DNA of 64,000 nt from NCBI GenBank assembly GCA_030549495.1, contig JAUIRK010000898.1:1550001-1614000 (forward strand), read 5' to 3'. Position numbers and translations under genes: made by a program. The stretch comes from Nectonema munidae. Taxonomy: Eukaryota > Nematomorpha > Nectonematoida > Nectonematidae. Positions 45,930 to 57,465 of the stretch are shown here, piece after piece (the stretch's first letter is position 1; each line of letters opens with the position of its first letter). A model generated the notes under the pieces. The model saw only the letters and a program-made list of their open reading frames with translations, had not been told where the DNA came from and ran no database searches.

Positions 45930-46435
45930 AGATTTGATTGATTTTCATAAAAAATGAATATCACCACTGAATTTAGCATATTTGAAAATGGGTATACATG
46001 TGTACAAAACTTTATATACTTATTTAGATAAAAAGTTCCTTTTTGAGATGAGCTGTCACATTTAGATCAATTTTTTGACAGGTTTGATTGATTTTCATAA
46101 AAAATGAATATCACCACTGAATTCAGCATATTTAAAAATGGGTATACATGTGTAAAAAACTGTATATACTTATTTAGATAAAAAGTTCCTTTTTGAGATG
46201 AGTTGTCACATTTAGATCAATTTTTTGACAGATTTGATTGATTTTCATAAAAAATGAATATCACCACTGAATTCAGCATATTTGAAAATCGGTATACATG
46301 TGTAAAAAATTTTATATACTTATTTAGATAAAAAGTTCCTTTTTGAGATGAGCTGTCACATTTAGATCAATTTTTTGACAGGTTTGATTGATTTTCATAA
46401 AAAATGAATATCACCACTGAATTCAGCATAGTTGA
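45930..46435. repeat. 150-bp tandem repeat, about 3.5 copies
   Basis: The phrase TATCACCACTGAATT recurs with an exact 150-bp period (TCACCACTGA at 45961, 46111, 46261 and 46411). Units are nearly identical and include GTATACATGTGTA.AAAA and AAAAAGTTCCTTTTTGAGAT. Confidence 0.92.
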
Positions 46436-47169
46436 AATATATATGTAACATTAAAAATATTTATAAAAACTTATTAATATCTGAGAAAAATAGCGGGAGA
46501 GGGGCACTTTACGCCCCCAGCACTTGAGCGGACAAATTTTGCCCAGCACTAATAGGGTTAACGTCTTGAGACATATTAGATTTCCGACTACTAAGAGTGT
46601 TTTCTGAAAACGGGATTTTCAAAACAACTTGTTCATATTTTTCACTTTGCATAATATTTACACATTTATAGGAGGGTGATAATTTTAACATTATTCAATT
46701 CTATATTATTTCATCTTTGTAGCAATCATTTTTGCAACAGAATAACTTTTTCTTGAGATTTATCTAAAAATTAGTTATTCATTGAGATTGGTATGTTTGA
46801 TCAACTATAAGTCTATTAACATTGGATTTCTTGTATAGATGATAGTGCTGTTTATAAAAATGAGAAACTATGAACATATAGATATTTTTGTAATGCTACG
46901 GTTACTATGCATAAAGGTTATTATGCATCAAAATAGTTAAAAGATTGAAATGAATTTGTTAGGCAAGTTTATATGTTAAATTTAAGGTAAAGTATTTTCA
47001 TTCAAAACGGTTTCTAAGATTTTAACATTTTAATCTTACATCTAGCAAAATATGAAAAGAAAGTTGACCATTGTCTCCCTAGTCATTTATATATGAAATA
47101 GAAATCATTGTAGTATAGAGGTTGGAGATGACTATCAAGTTGTCTACCCGCATTCAACCGTTGAGGTTA

Positions 47170-47171
<2 letters not shown>
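46436..47171. other. Intergenic, no gene seen
   Basis: AT-rich sequence between the 150-bp array and the TA microsatellite; nothing recognised. Confidence 0.5.

Positions 47172-47209
<38 letters not shown>
47172..47209. repeat. (TA)n microsatellite
   Basis: About 19 TA units directly before the abrupt change to C-rich retrotransposon sequence; probably the insertion site. Confidence 0.9.
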
Positions 47210-47211
<2 letters not shown>

Positions 47212-47310
47212 TAGCTCTTATTCTCTTCTTTTTATACTTTATATCTTATCACCACAACTTTCCCCAACCTCATACACACCCTCTCATCACACCATCTTTC
47301 CACTTTCGCC

Positions 47311-47448
47311 ATGAATCCACAAACTAAAGGCATAAAACAAGATGATACATCACTTCTTACATCCTCCCGAGTTATCTCCGACCTTTTCGATAGATTTATT
47401 TCCAACATTACACTTCCTGCAGAATATCTCATCAGCTTCCACAATTAA
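47311..47448 (+). pseudogene. Retrotransposon ORF1 N-terminal part
   Basis: ATG at 47311 opens 45 codons (MNPQTKGIKQDDTSLLTSSR) to TAA at 47446. Likely the original ORF1 N-terminus, cut from the rest by frame damage between 47448 and 47774. Confidence 0.5.
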
Positions 47449-47773
47449 AAACCGACGTTTTGCTTACACACTCTGATAAGATCGAAAAGCTAACCAACTT
47501 TCTGCCTTCCCACTCTTCACACACAAACCCCCCACCTACAAAAACTTACTAACAAATACTCACCACTACATCGCTCTCATTCCCTAGATCCACAAATTCC
47601 AACAGCCCACAATCAAATTCCTCCGTCATCACACCTAAACCACATCACTCACTACCCAAACAGAAAAAACTCCTAGATACAAAACTCTCAATAATGATCT
47701 CACTAACTATTCCCTTTGAAAACAGATCTCAAAAAGCTTCATAACAGATCTCAAAAAAGATATCATAAAGAAT

Positions 47774-48439
47774 ATGGACACAAGCACTCAACCAATAGTA
47801 ATAAAAAATACCCGAAGCTCCTCTTCTGGATCCCTCCTTTTTAAATTTGAGAATAATCATCAGAAAAACTTGGCCATCAACTCACTATCGAAAAAGGGCA
47901 TCCCCGCTAAAGAAATTCCACCCATCCTCCCGCGTTTTGTTCTCTCTGGCATTCCTGCAGACCTCCCCATAGAAGACATTCCCACACAATTCACTCAAGA
48001 AAACTGCTTCCTTAAAGACCTAGGAACAATCAGGTCAGTAAGGCAACTTGGAAAAAAGGGGCTTTACTCATACACCATAACCTTCGAAACATCCACCAAC
48101 ACTCTTTTCAAACACTTCTGTGAAAATCCTAAAATTAATATTCACCACTCCATCCTCCACCCTAAAATCTTCAAACCACGGCTCTCTCAATGCGAAAACT
48201 GCCTGAAATTCAATCACTCCACTTCAAAATGCAAAGCAGAATCCCTACATTCCAATCACTGCGGAGACAGAGGGCACTCGAATGAGTCATGCATTATTGC
48301 TAAAGGTCCCTCTAAACTCGCTTGCTCCAAATGTCACCAAAAACACTCTTTCACTTCCAACACATGCCCTCACCGCATACAACATACAAAAAACATGCAT
48401 GACATACACTCTAACATAATCAAAAATTTCATATGCTGA
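47774..48439 (+). pseudogene. Retrotransposon ORF1, gag-like nucleic-acid-binding protein
   Basis: About 221 codons. An RRM/PRE_C2HC-like region (LPRFVLSGIPADLPIEDI) is followed by three knuckle-like motifs: CENCLKFNHSTSKC (intact), HCGDRGHSNESC (first Cys lost) and CSKCHQKHSFTSNTC. Binds its own RNA in related elements. The stop TGA (48437-48439) overlaps ATG 48433, the likely ORF2 start, in the arrangement ATGCTGA. Confidence 0.85.
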
Positions 48440-48458
48440 ACTTCTTACACATAAACAC

Positions 48459-50203
48459 CAGTGGCGTAGGGTGAACCTCAAACAAAGGTGTGCTTGAAAA
48501 AAATTATTTTTATTTGTAAGTAAACAACAATCTTCTTTCCCGTTTTAAAAATTCATTTAAAAATTTGTAGATTTTATTTCTTCTTTTATATGAGCTCTCA
48601 AAGTATTTGCAATAGCTTTAATTATATCATTTTGTATAGTAGGAGATGTACCTTTGGAAAATTTTAGACTCGATTAAGTGCTCATTCAATAAAGAGTCGT
48701 AATTTTTAATAACTTTTAAAAGCTCAACGTAGTTTCCACGATTTAAGGAAGAATCAAGTTCAGGATGTCCTCTGAAAGCTAAATTTTGTTTTGCCAAAAA
48801 ACACACAACGTCAACTAAGCGTTTGAATACTTCTCTATTTTTTTTTAACTATTTCATGTGTTTCTTGATTTCTTCGTTCTTCTGACTCTCAAAAAGGATG
48901 TCAATTCTTTGATGCCCAAATACCTTCAAGTTCAAAGAAGTTTCAATGTGATTTCGTGATTTTTCATGTTTCTTTTGTGAAGTGGACATATGATTGGGAT
49001 CTGTGAATCCTTTTTTGTTCCAAACACTTGACTCTTTAGCAAATAATAAACATGGCCAACAGAATAAAGCAGAAGAAACCAAATTTGTTCATCTTAAGTT
49101 TCTCCTTTAATAGTAATTATAATAAATTTAAAAATTATTGTAATATAATAAAAATAAACTTTGAAAAATTTAAGTCCAATTGATTAAAACATAAAGGGAT
49201 ATAAAAAACGCCTTTATAATAATATAAACTTACTCCTACTCTTTACTCAAGCTAAGTCTTCAACACTCTTTTCTCTTCACAACTTCTTATTGTTTGATAA
49301 AGCCGACTGTCGGCAAAAACTTACTTAGAAATAAACTTTGTTCTCAATAAATTGTTCGCCTTTACGTTCTTTTATAATAATAAATTATTTTCTCAAGTTC
49401 TAAACTAACTATCTAACTTCTAACTAGCCATATAATAAGAAAAATAAAGTATAATTTTCATCCTTTATGCATAATTTCCAAAATATACATTATGGATTTA
49501 AGGTCCAACGCATAATATAACGAGAGCATTAAAATTGTTCAACCAAAAATTCTGTAAATGTTCAAAAACCTTACTTTGACAGATTTACTTAAGTTTTTAT
49601 GTACGGAATAAAATGCAAAAAGGTTGATTTTATCTAAAATAATAAACTTGAACTACAAAAACGGGTGAATATAAAATTCAGATTTGTGATGATCTTGAAT
49701 AGTATAATTTGGTGCTGTGAAAATCGCGCACAACTGATCTGACAGATAAAGCATGTTTTATAGTCATAAACGTTGTATTTTATTTTCTTGATACAGAGAC
49801 GTGATGAGTAGCAGAGAGGAAGTGTGATGAAAAAATCATACAGTTTGACGTAAAGCGTGCGAAAAGACTTAAGCACTACCCCATTCAATACAAACGTGTG
49901 TCTTATTTCTATTTTTTTTCCTTGCTCTAATACGCTGTGTCTTCATGTGAATAATACAGTTTTGAATACTGACATATGGTGTGCTTCAGAAAATATAACG
50001 CCTTTATTGTAGATATGAAGCGTGCGCCTGCGACATAGCGCAACTTCACTTATTGCAAGTTTAAATATCATTTCATTCATACTTTTGGCTACATTAAGTC
50101 CTGAAAAGCCAATAAGAAGAGTTTAAGAAATCAAACAAGTTTAACTGCATGAAATTATAAGGTGTGCGCCGCACACCTAGCACACTGTGAATATACGCCT
50201 CTG
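48459..50203 (-). mobile_element. hAT element, deletion derivative, inserted in the retrotransposon
   Basis: Ends CAGTGGCGTA and (reverse complement) CAGAGGCGTA, flanked by an exact 8-bp duplication ATAAACAC (48451-48458 and 50204-50211), the hAT signature. The 1,745-bp element keeps only a piece of transposase (48600-49082, minus strand). Removing it rejoins the retrotransposon ORF2 start in frame. Confidence 0.93.
48600..49082 (-). pseudogene. hAT transposase fragment, TTF zinc-finger type
   Basis: ALFCWPCLLFAKESSVWNKK, FTDPNHMSTSQKKHEKSRNH and (after a frame change near 48848) FLAKQNLAFRGHPELDSSLN, then RGNYVELLKV match the N-terminal TTF-finger and linker of ZMYM-like hAT transposases. 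The catalytic core and dimerisation domain are absent. Confidence 0.85.
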
Positions 50204-50211
50204 ATAAACAC

Positions 50212-50870
50212 TAATCACTCATCCACCAGCTGGGCAAATCTCACCTCCCCTCCTTTTTTGCTCTTACTATTCCCCACCCTCGAACACAAAAGCTTACACT
50301 GATGCCTTTCACTCTCCATTTCAACCGCGCCAAAGCACACATATCAGCGATTTCCAAATCTTTCTACCTAATCATTTACACCGACTGCAACGCGCGATCC
50401 TTCCTTTGGGACAAAAAAGAAAACGTACGCGGCATCGAGGCGACATCCTTCATCGCCTAACACAATCTACACATTTGCGACAACACAACAGAGCCAACCT
50501 TCCTGAGAATTATAAACAACATTGTCACCTCATCACATATTGACATAACTCTCTCTTCAGCAAACACGTACGATCTCATCTCAAACTAGGCCATCTCCGA
50601 TCAACCCTCCGCATCTGACCATTACTAAATCACTTTTCAACTCAACATCAACGAGAAAGCACACACATGCACCCCCACGAAATCTCCAAAATACACGCAC
50701 TGGCACACCTTCCTCCGTATTCTATCCACCAATCTACCGCATTGCACACCCGAACTTCACTCAACTACCAGCATAGAAGAAGCCGCTCGCAACATAAACA
50801 ACGCTCTGACTACTTTGATAAACTCGCCCACTCCTTCAAAGCCCCATTCCCAAAGAAAAATGCTTATTTT
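50212..50870 (+). pseudogene. Retrotransposon ORF2, AP-type endonuclease relic
   Basis: Across frames: IYTDCNARSFLWDKKENVRG, CDNTTEPTFL, SHIDITLSSAN and DQPSASDHY correspond to the GDFN.H...WG, PT(F/H), S.IDL and SDH motifs of the non-LTR apurinic endonuclease. Broken by stops. Confidence 0.7.
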
Positions 50871-51052
50871 TGAACACCAGCCCTGAGCCAACAAAAGAAA
50901 ACACTACGCCGGGCCTTCAATAACTTGAGGAAAAACCCCTCACCCTTGAACATCACATTCTACACACACACACGACAACTCTACTTCAGCTCAATAAAAA
51001 CTGCAAAGCAAAATGCATAGATTAGTTTTACCTCATCCACATCATCCAATCC

Positions 51053-52392
51053 ATGGTCCACCATCACCAAAATCATCAAGTCAAAAAAGCCTACGGCCGA
51101 TTTCCACAAACTACTTCCAGACCCAAACGCCGATTCAATTCAAATAAATCCACCTTTCTCTCATCCTTTTTTCCTGCCGACAACCCCCTCTCTGACGATC
51201 GATATCAAGCCCCATTACGCTTCTCCTCACTCACACTCACAACATCGCTAACCATCCATCACTTCTCAGCCATAACATCATCTGAACTCTCACACAGAAT
51301 TAACTCGCTCCAACCCAGCTCAGCCCCAAGCCTCGACTCAATCTCCACAAATCACATTAAAAAGTCAATCCATCTTCTAGAAAAACACTTAATCAACATC
51401 TACAAACCTTGTGTAACCCTCTCTTTTTTCCTTCATTATGGAAAATAGGAAAAGTTATTTTTCTACCAAAACCCCACAAAGATCTCTCAGAACTTAAAAA
51501 CTGGAGATCTATTACCATTCTTCCCGTTATCGGCAAAATCCTAGAAAAAAACTTTCGAAGAAGGCTCGTCCAATACATTACTCAAAACAACCTCATCCTT
51601 CCCTCCTAGTTTGCCTATCTTCCTCTCCGAAACACTGAGTTAGCCTTATCAAAACCAACTGAACACCTTCAACACTCTATCACATCCCACAAAACCGCTA
51701 CAGTCCTATTTCTAGACATTGATAATACATTTAACAGCGCCTGGTACCTCGCAATCCTTCTGAACATGCATCTCAAAAAATATGCACCCTACATGATTAA
51801 TTTCATACACAACTATCTACAAAATCGAGCTTTAGTTTTTCGCAAAAAATCAACACGTGCAGTTCACTTGCTATTACTCTCTACCGCTCAAGGAGGATGC
51901 CTCTTCGACATTCTCTGGCTTATCTTGATAAACCCTCTTCTCGACATCCTCAACTCAAACGCACACTTTTCACAATGCTTCTCAGACGACCTGCTATTTT
52001 TCTTTTCCTCGAACACACAACCCGAAAACATTCAGCGCATCTCATCCCTTTTCAACGCTTTAAATTTCACCGCTAATTCACTCAAAATCACCTTTAACAC
52101 ATCCAAAACCACACTAATTCATTTTACGCGCAAACATTTTCCGCATCTACCCATACGCATCAACAACACAACTCTCATACAACTCGCAAGAACCACTAAA
52201 TACTTGTGTCTCACCTTTCAAACCAATTTGAAATGGTTTACACACTTCAAAAACATTTACACAAAACTCACCAGGACCCTATTTCAATTAAGCACAGCCA
52301 TTTCATACAAAAGGGACCTCAGCATTCACCACTCTCTTTTTATTTACAAATCACTCATACTTCCATCACTTCAATATGGCATTCTATCATAA
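51053..52392 (+). pseudogene. Retrotransposon reverse transcriptase
   Basis: LKNWRSITILPVIGKILEK, a stop (TAG at ~51608), TVLFLDIDNTFNSAW (motif A), STAQGGCL (motif B) and CFSDDLLFF (motif C, FSDD in place of YADD), then TKYLCLTFQTNLKWFTHF. Non-LTR type. Damaged by at least two stops/frameshifts. Confidence 0.88.
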
Positions 52393-52506
52393 GGCTCATC
52401 ACTCGGTCATCTCACAACCCTGACTTTTCTTTTCAAAATCCATCGCCTTAGTCTTTTAACAATTTCAAAAGCTTTCCGCACAACTTTCACTTCTTCTTTA
52501 GATTTC

Positions 52507-53700
52507 ATGTTAAATTGCCCACCCTTTCTCATTCATTTGAAAAGCACACTCACTAAACGTTACGTCAAGATATATAAATCCTTACTACCTCCCTCTTCAG
52601 CCTCCATGCTCCACTTACCTTTCAAACACCCCTACACAATCTTTCTCCATACAGCACTCCCACATTTGCAACAATACCTCGTACACCAAAAAGTTCATGT
52701 AGCCACACTAACACACCCATCGTTATCTCTTCCATACAACATCACAATTTATCCCAATAACGACACCGCAATTACCCACATAAAAACGGTTAGACAACTC
52801 TCAAACCTCTCTACACTTAGAATTTTCACAGACGCGGCCAAATCAATAAACAGATGGGCTTTCGCATACGCTTTCCATGTAGGCGACTTTCTAATTCCTT
52901 TCCATTCCTCAATTTCTCCATTAAACCAATTGACCACGACATATGATGCTGAATGCACAGCCTTAATCGCCTCCTGCTACTACATTACCCATAACATTTA
53001 CCTGTTCAAACAGTTCACCCACATTCATTTCTACACAGACTCACAGAAAATTACACGTGACCTACATCTTCACAGAAACATTCCTTTCCACACCTCAATC
53101 CTATTCTCAAAACTGCGTTTTTTCCCCTCTCTTTTCACGATTTCTATTCTCTGTTGCCCTGCTCATTCCAACATACAAGAAAACATACGCGTAGACTTGC
53201 TCGCTAAACAAGCCCTTTCCAAAACACACATATTACACCTACCTTGCATAAACCCCGACGTTCTCACTCAAAACCTCACTTTACACACCTTTAATCAATG
53301 GCAACAAATTATCACCAAGTCCTCCAACACCACGCTCTCAGATATACCGGATATAAAAGCAATACACAAATCCTGGGCCATCAACAAATTCACCTCATCG
53401 CGATCCATAATAAGATGGTTTTCAGGTCACTGCCCCTGTAAATCATATCTATATCACATCAAACTCACCGACAATCAAACCTGCCGTTTCTGCAACGACC
53501 CTTTAGAAACACCTTATCATATATTATTCATATGCCCTTTTTTCATCTCCTATCGACACACAATGATAAACTCGTGCATCAAAACTCTAGGCCATTTTCC
53601 AACCAACTTCAGCCAAATCCTCTTCCACCCCAATTTATTAAACGCACTATCTTCTTCGATTAAAACCATCGAACCCATCCTACTAACGCATCCTCATTAA
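52507..53700 (+). pseudogene. Retrotransposon RNase H and C-terminal zinc motif
   Basis: 397 open codons. RNase H acidic residues: D in RIFTDAAK, E in YDAECTALI and D in HFYTDSQ; the region then ends with CRFCNDPLETPYHILFICPF, the CCHC motif that closes ORF2 in I/R1/Jockey-type elements. The longest intact piece of the element. Confidence 0.88.
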
Positions 53701-53979
53701 GCACACTTAGTTTCTTTTACTTACATTTTAGAAATCTCTCACTCTATTTCCATCAGCCTTGCCAAGCTTAAACCGTCTTCAATCTTTCAACAACGCTCTC
53801 CAATGATCTTCAACTAATCTTTAACAAGCAGTTAAATTTAAATCTTGAAAAAATTAATAAGTTGTTGAGAGCTTTATGTTTGTAGAAAAAAATCGTCAAT
53901 TTCGTTAAAATTACAGGTATTCCTTTGTTAGATACGTAACGCTTCTTGTGCCGGAGTTTCGAATTAAGGGTATTATAAT

Positions 53980-54335
53980 TAGAGTTTGTATCGGATATCC
54001 ACATATGCGGAAAATCGGCAAAATTTTTTACATTCGCTTTACATCCTCATCCGCGGATTTTTTCATGTTAATTATAAATATCTATTGAAACTTTTGGTAT
54101 TTTTTTTGTTTAAAACTTACAAGATTTGTTATGTCTTTAAATTCTAGTAAAACGTGTAAAAAAGGGATTAAAATATTAAGACTGTAAAATATTAAACATA
54201 TAATTTTTTAAAAATATTTTATATTCGCATCCGCATAAAAATTTATTTTGGATATCCGCATCCGTTAGGACGTCAAATCTAATACCCGCATCCGCATCCG
54301 TGGCTGTAAAAAAATTCACAACCGATATTTCTCTA
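53980..54335. mobile_element. hAT MITE
   Basis: 356 bp with ends TAGAG / CTCTA and an exact 8-bp flank duplication ATTATAAT (53972-53979, 54336-54343). Inverted subterminal GGATATCC...GCGG and repeated GCATCCG motifs, as in hAT-Ac-type non-autonomous elements. No coding capacity. Confidence 0.75.
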
Positions 54336-54613
54336 ATTATAATTATAGTATTCATTGTTGAAGCTAGTTATGACCATTAAAGGAGGAGAGCAATCAAATC
54401 TCAAATACTTCAAAAAAAAGTTGGACAAGTCATAAAAGTAGATGTCATAGTGTTGCTTTCAATAAAATTTTCATTAGTGTGGATGTTAAATTAAAAATTA
54501 AAAACGGAACGTATTATTCTTTTTGAGATATTAATAAAGATGTTTTATCAGAATGTCCCTCGTTTATAATTAATTATAAACTGTAAATGTTGAACTAGTG
54601 ACATATACATCAA

Positions 54614-54967
54614 TCATAGTAATGGGTAAAAATTATAATAGATTGTTTGTAGCAGGAAATTTAATTTAGAGTTTAATGAACTAATGTGATACTTCCATTC
54701 AAGCTCATTATCAATGATTAAGCCTAGAAAGATGAAAGTTCTAGCACACTTAAGCCCAATTCCATTGAATTTGGGGTCACTAGGTAAGGATACATTTAGT
54801 TTGGAAGTGAAAATCATATGCTTACATTTTGTTTCATTCAACTCTAAAAGATTCATTCTCAAAAACTCAAAAATCCATTTCAACATTAAGTTTAGGTCAG
54901 CAACATCATTTCTAGTTCCATAAAGGATTTGAAATGAAATGTCATCTGCATAAATATAATAACTCAA
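54614..54967 (-). pseudogene. Non-LTR reverse transcriptase fragment
   Basis: About 117 codons: YYIYADDISF (motif C, YADD), LNETKCKHMIF and FIFLGLIIDNELEWKYHI, the region after motif C in non-LTR reverse transcriptases. A different family and strand from the element at 47-54 kb. Truncated on both sides. Confidence 0.85.
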
Positions 54968-56911
54968 ATTATTCTCTGAAATTACTTTTTTATATTCTTA
55001 ATTTAAATATAAATTCATATATTTATGCGTATAAATGGGCACTACCGAAACTTCTGTAAGAGAAGAATGTGATATGATAAACTACATAGAAAGTTTTGAT
55101 ATTTATAATAATTCTTGTATATTTTACTCTTAATTTAATAACAACAAGAATGCCGCTTATCCATGTTTCTCTTTTTTACTTGTAAAAAATTGCACTTTTA
55201 AGACTAATCACAAAATAATGGAATATATCAGTTTTGTTTATACATTTTAATTATATATTTTTTTTAAATAAAATCAATGATTTCTCTAAAAATAAAAAAA
55301 TTATTTCTTTAAAAATAAAATATGTAAATAATAAGTTGTGTATTTTAATTGGTTTTTGTATAGTTTGTTGGTTGGAGATATCAAAGAAAGCTATATGTTC
55401 GCATTATGCTTCAGATAGTTAATCATAGATTTGTGATTTTGTTTTTAAGAGTCAGGATCCTTGTAGATCGATCTCTGCCTTCAACTATTAAGTTGGGAGG
55501 TATACCCTAACAACCATTGAGGCTAATTTTTTTGTTTGTGGTTAATAGATAGTAAAAAACTAAACAAAAAACAATATAAGTTTGGAAGTGAATTATTTAG
55601 TTCGTACCAAGTCTCTTAAAAGAACTAGTTATGATGTTTTAAGAAGATTATAGTTAATTTTCTTAAAATTTAAAATAAATTTTTAAAATCAAAAATTTTA
55701 AATTTTTTTTAAATTCCGTTTCAATTCCAGGACGTGAAATTTGTATTTAAGAATTTCTTGTAGTATGTACATCAAAATGAATAAAGATGAAATAGATCTT
55801 TGAAACTATTATGTCTAGTAAAATTATTTCCAATACGAAGAATTTGTTGAAATTTAAATCTGATGTTTTACGAACTTCCATTGATGATTCTCAATCTGGT
55901 GAATCAAATGAATCTTATAATTTAAAGGAAAAATACGAATTTATTCAAGTTATTGGTATGTTTTAACTTTTTATATCTTTTTTTTAAATAATCATTAATA
56001 TTTTTTCTTTTATATCTATAATACAGAAAAAACTTTATATGTGTTTGTTATTTATGAATATATTCTATATTTTATGCCCATTTGCGAGGTCCCCCTAATA
56101 TGATAGTATCTCATATAATACGATATCTTACGAAATGCGATTTTATTTTTATACATAGACTATATTTTCATTATTTTTTATATCTATTGAACCACTCATC
56201 CAGACTCTCACATGGCTTTAATTATTATGTTTTAATATGTGATATTGTTTTATTTTTTATCAAAAAAATAGGTTGTTTGCCTTGCAGCAATTTATCATTA
56301 TTTTTTGATAATAACCAGCCCGTAGTGATAAAAAAATTTAAAAGATGGTAAAAACAAAAACATATTAGCGACATATCATATTATATCTATGTTAATATTT
56401 CGTTTATCAGTCATCTGTATAAAAGACTGTAAATGGTGTTAAGATTAGTTTAGGAAGGGAGGGGGGGGGGGGGCTACATCCCTATTTTTCCCCTCGATGG
56501 TTAGGTCCCTGGATACTAGTCTCTGTAAATAAAACCTTGTCTGATTAAAATATCATTTTAAGTATGGCAATGTGTTATTTATAATTTATATGCTAGTCTG
56601 TGTTTTGTGTTGCTGTATAGATACATGTGTATGTGTGATATAAAAATAAAGATCACTTACTACATGAGGCGTTGAAAGGTATACTAAAGTTGAGTGGCAT
56701 CATTTTTGTCTCATCAATTCTGCGTAAACCTAGGCTACAAAAATTAAAAAATAGCCCCTTTTAAATCTTGAAAGTAAAGGAGCCTTAATTCTCCTCTTCC
56801 TACCTCTGTCTTTTATTATTTGTTTGAAAACAAATTAAAAAAGTCACATAATTAGGAAGTAAAACTTAAGTTAATTTAGATTTTTATTTCGATAATTCTT
56901 CTTTTAAAACA
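54968..56911. other. Mostly non-coding
   Basis: AT-rich. Apart from the doubtful exon at 55811 and a poly-G run at about 56460-56473, nothing recognised. Confidence 0.45.
55811..55954 (+). CDS. Possible first exon of an unknown gene
   Basis: ATG at 55811 opens 48 well-balanced codons (MSSKIISNTKNLLKFKSD..., then LKEKYEFIQVI), followed by a consensus-like donor GTATGT. A 71-bp intron to TTATAATACAG at about 56025 would continue in frame for ~30 codons to TGA at 56101. No family recognised; it may be chance. Confidence 0.25.
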
Positions 56912-56919
56912 TAATTTTC

Positions 56920-57457
56920 GGTACTTTCCTGTTATTGCCCCACCACCCCAAAATGTTATAAAACATGTATTAAAGTACACAAATGTATTAAAAAAAACAA
57001 GTGAAAAATCTTTTAATCTGTATGTGGATAAAATTCAACCATATCAAAAAGAATCGCATCAAACATATTACCACCATATATAATCGAAGATGAATGACGC
57101 CAAAGAAACTCAGCTAAATATCCAGATAGCATCTCTCGATTAGTTCCACATTGCCTCTTGTTTCTTACCTTTGCAGAACGCCAAACACGCTCAATATGTT
57201 GAGTATGGACTCTGGTTTTGGGATCCACAAAATTGCGGCTGTGATTTACTGTCTGATGTCGGTAATTTGGCACCCCTTTAACACCTTCATCATTAATTGT
57301 ACGATAGGCACGCCACTCATCGGAAAATATAGTTTTCCTTAATTAAGGTTTTGATTAATGATATATAGTAAGTTTAATGTAGGTTAGGTTAAAACAATAC
57401 AAGAATATTTATCGTGGTAGAAGAGCGATGGGTGGTGGGGCGATAACAGGAAAGTAC
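56920..57457 (-). mobile_element. Merlin-type DNA transposon, truncated
   Basis: Terminal inverted repeats of ~29 bp (GGTACTTTCCTGTTAT... with one mismatch, ending CCCCACCACCC) and an exact 8-bp target duplication TAATTTTC (56912-56919, 57458-57465). Only 538 bp; contains the C-terminal half of an IS1595/ISXO2-like transposase on the minus strand. Confidence 0.92.
57010..57345 (-). pseudogene. Merlin (IS1595/ISXO2-like) transposase C-terminal part
   Basis: IFSDEWRAYRTI (second acidic block), then VNHSRNFVDPKTRVHTQHIE, SAKVRNKRQCGTNREML and AEFLWRHSS match the DDE_Tnp_IS1595 domain: NH...FV.p.t..htq.iE...W...K...k...G and the final Y..Ef.wR. The N-terminal half is missing, so this copy is non-autonomous. 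Confidence 0.9.
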
Positions 57458-57465
57458 CTAATTTT

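Larger units (their letters stand above)
47210..53830 (+). mobile_element. Non-LTR retrotransposon (ORF1 + EN/RT/RNase H), decayed
   Basis: Components in order: a 5' C-rich leader, an ORF1 start (47311), ORF1 with zinc knuckles (47774-48439), endonuclease relic (50212-50870), reverse transcriptase (51053-52392) and RNase H with a C-terminal zinc motif (52507-53700). The layout fits the Jockey/I/R1 group. About 4.9 kb after excluding the hAT insertion at 48459-50203. The plus strand is rich in A and C and very poor in G, unlike the flanks. Many stops and frameshifts; no longer autonomous. The 3' end near 53830 is approximate. Confidence 0.9.

Noticed and set aside
52749..52958. Minus-strand frame opposite RNase H
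   Set aside because: Antisense shadow of the retrotransposon.
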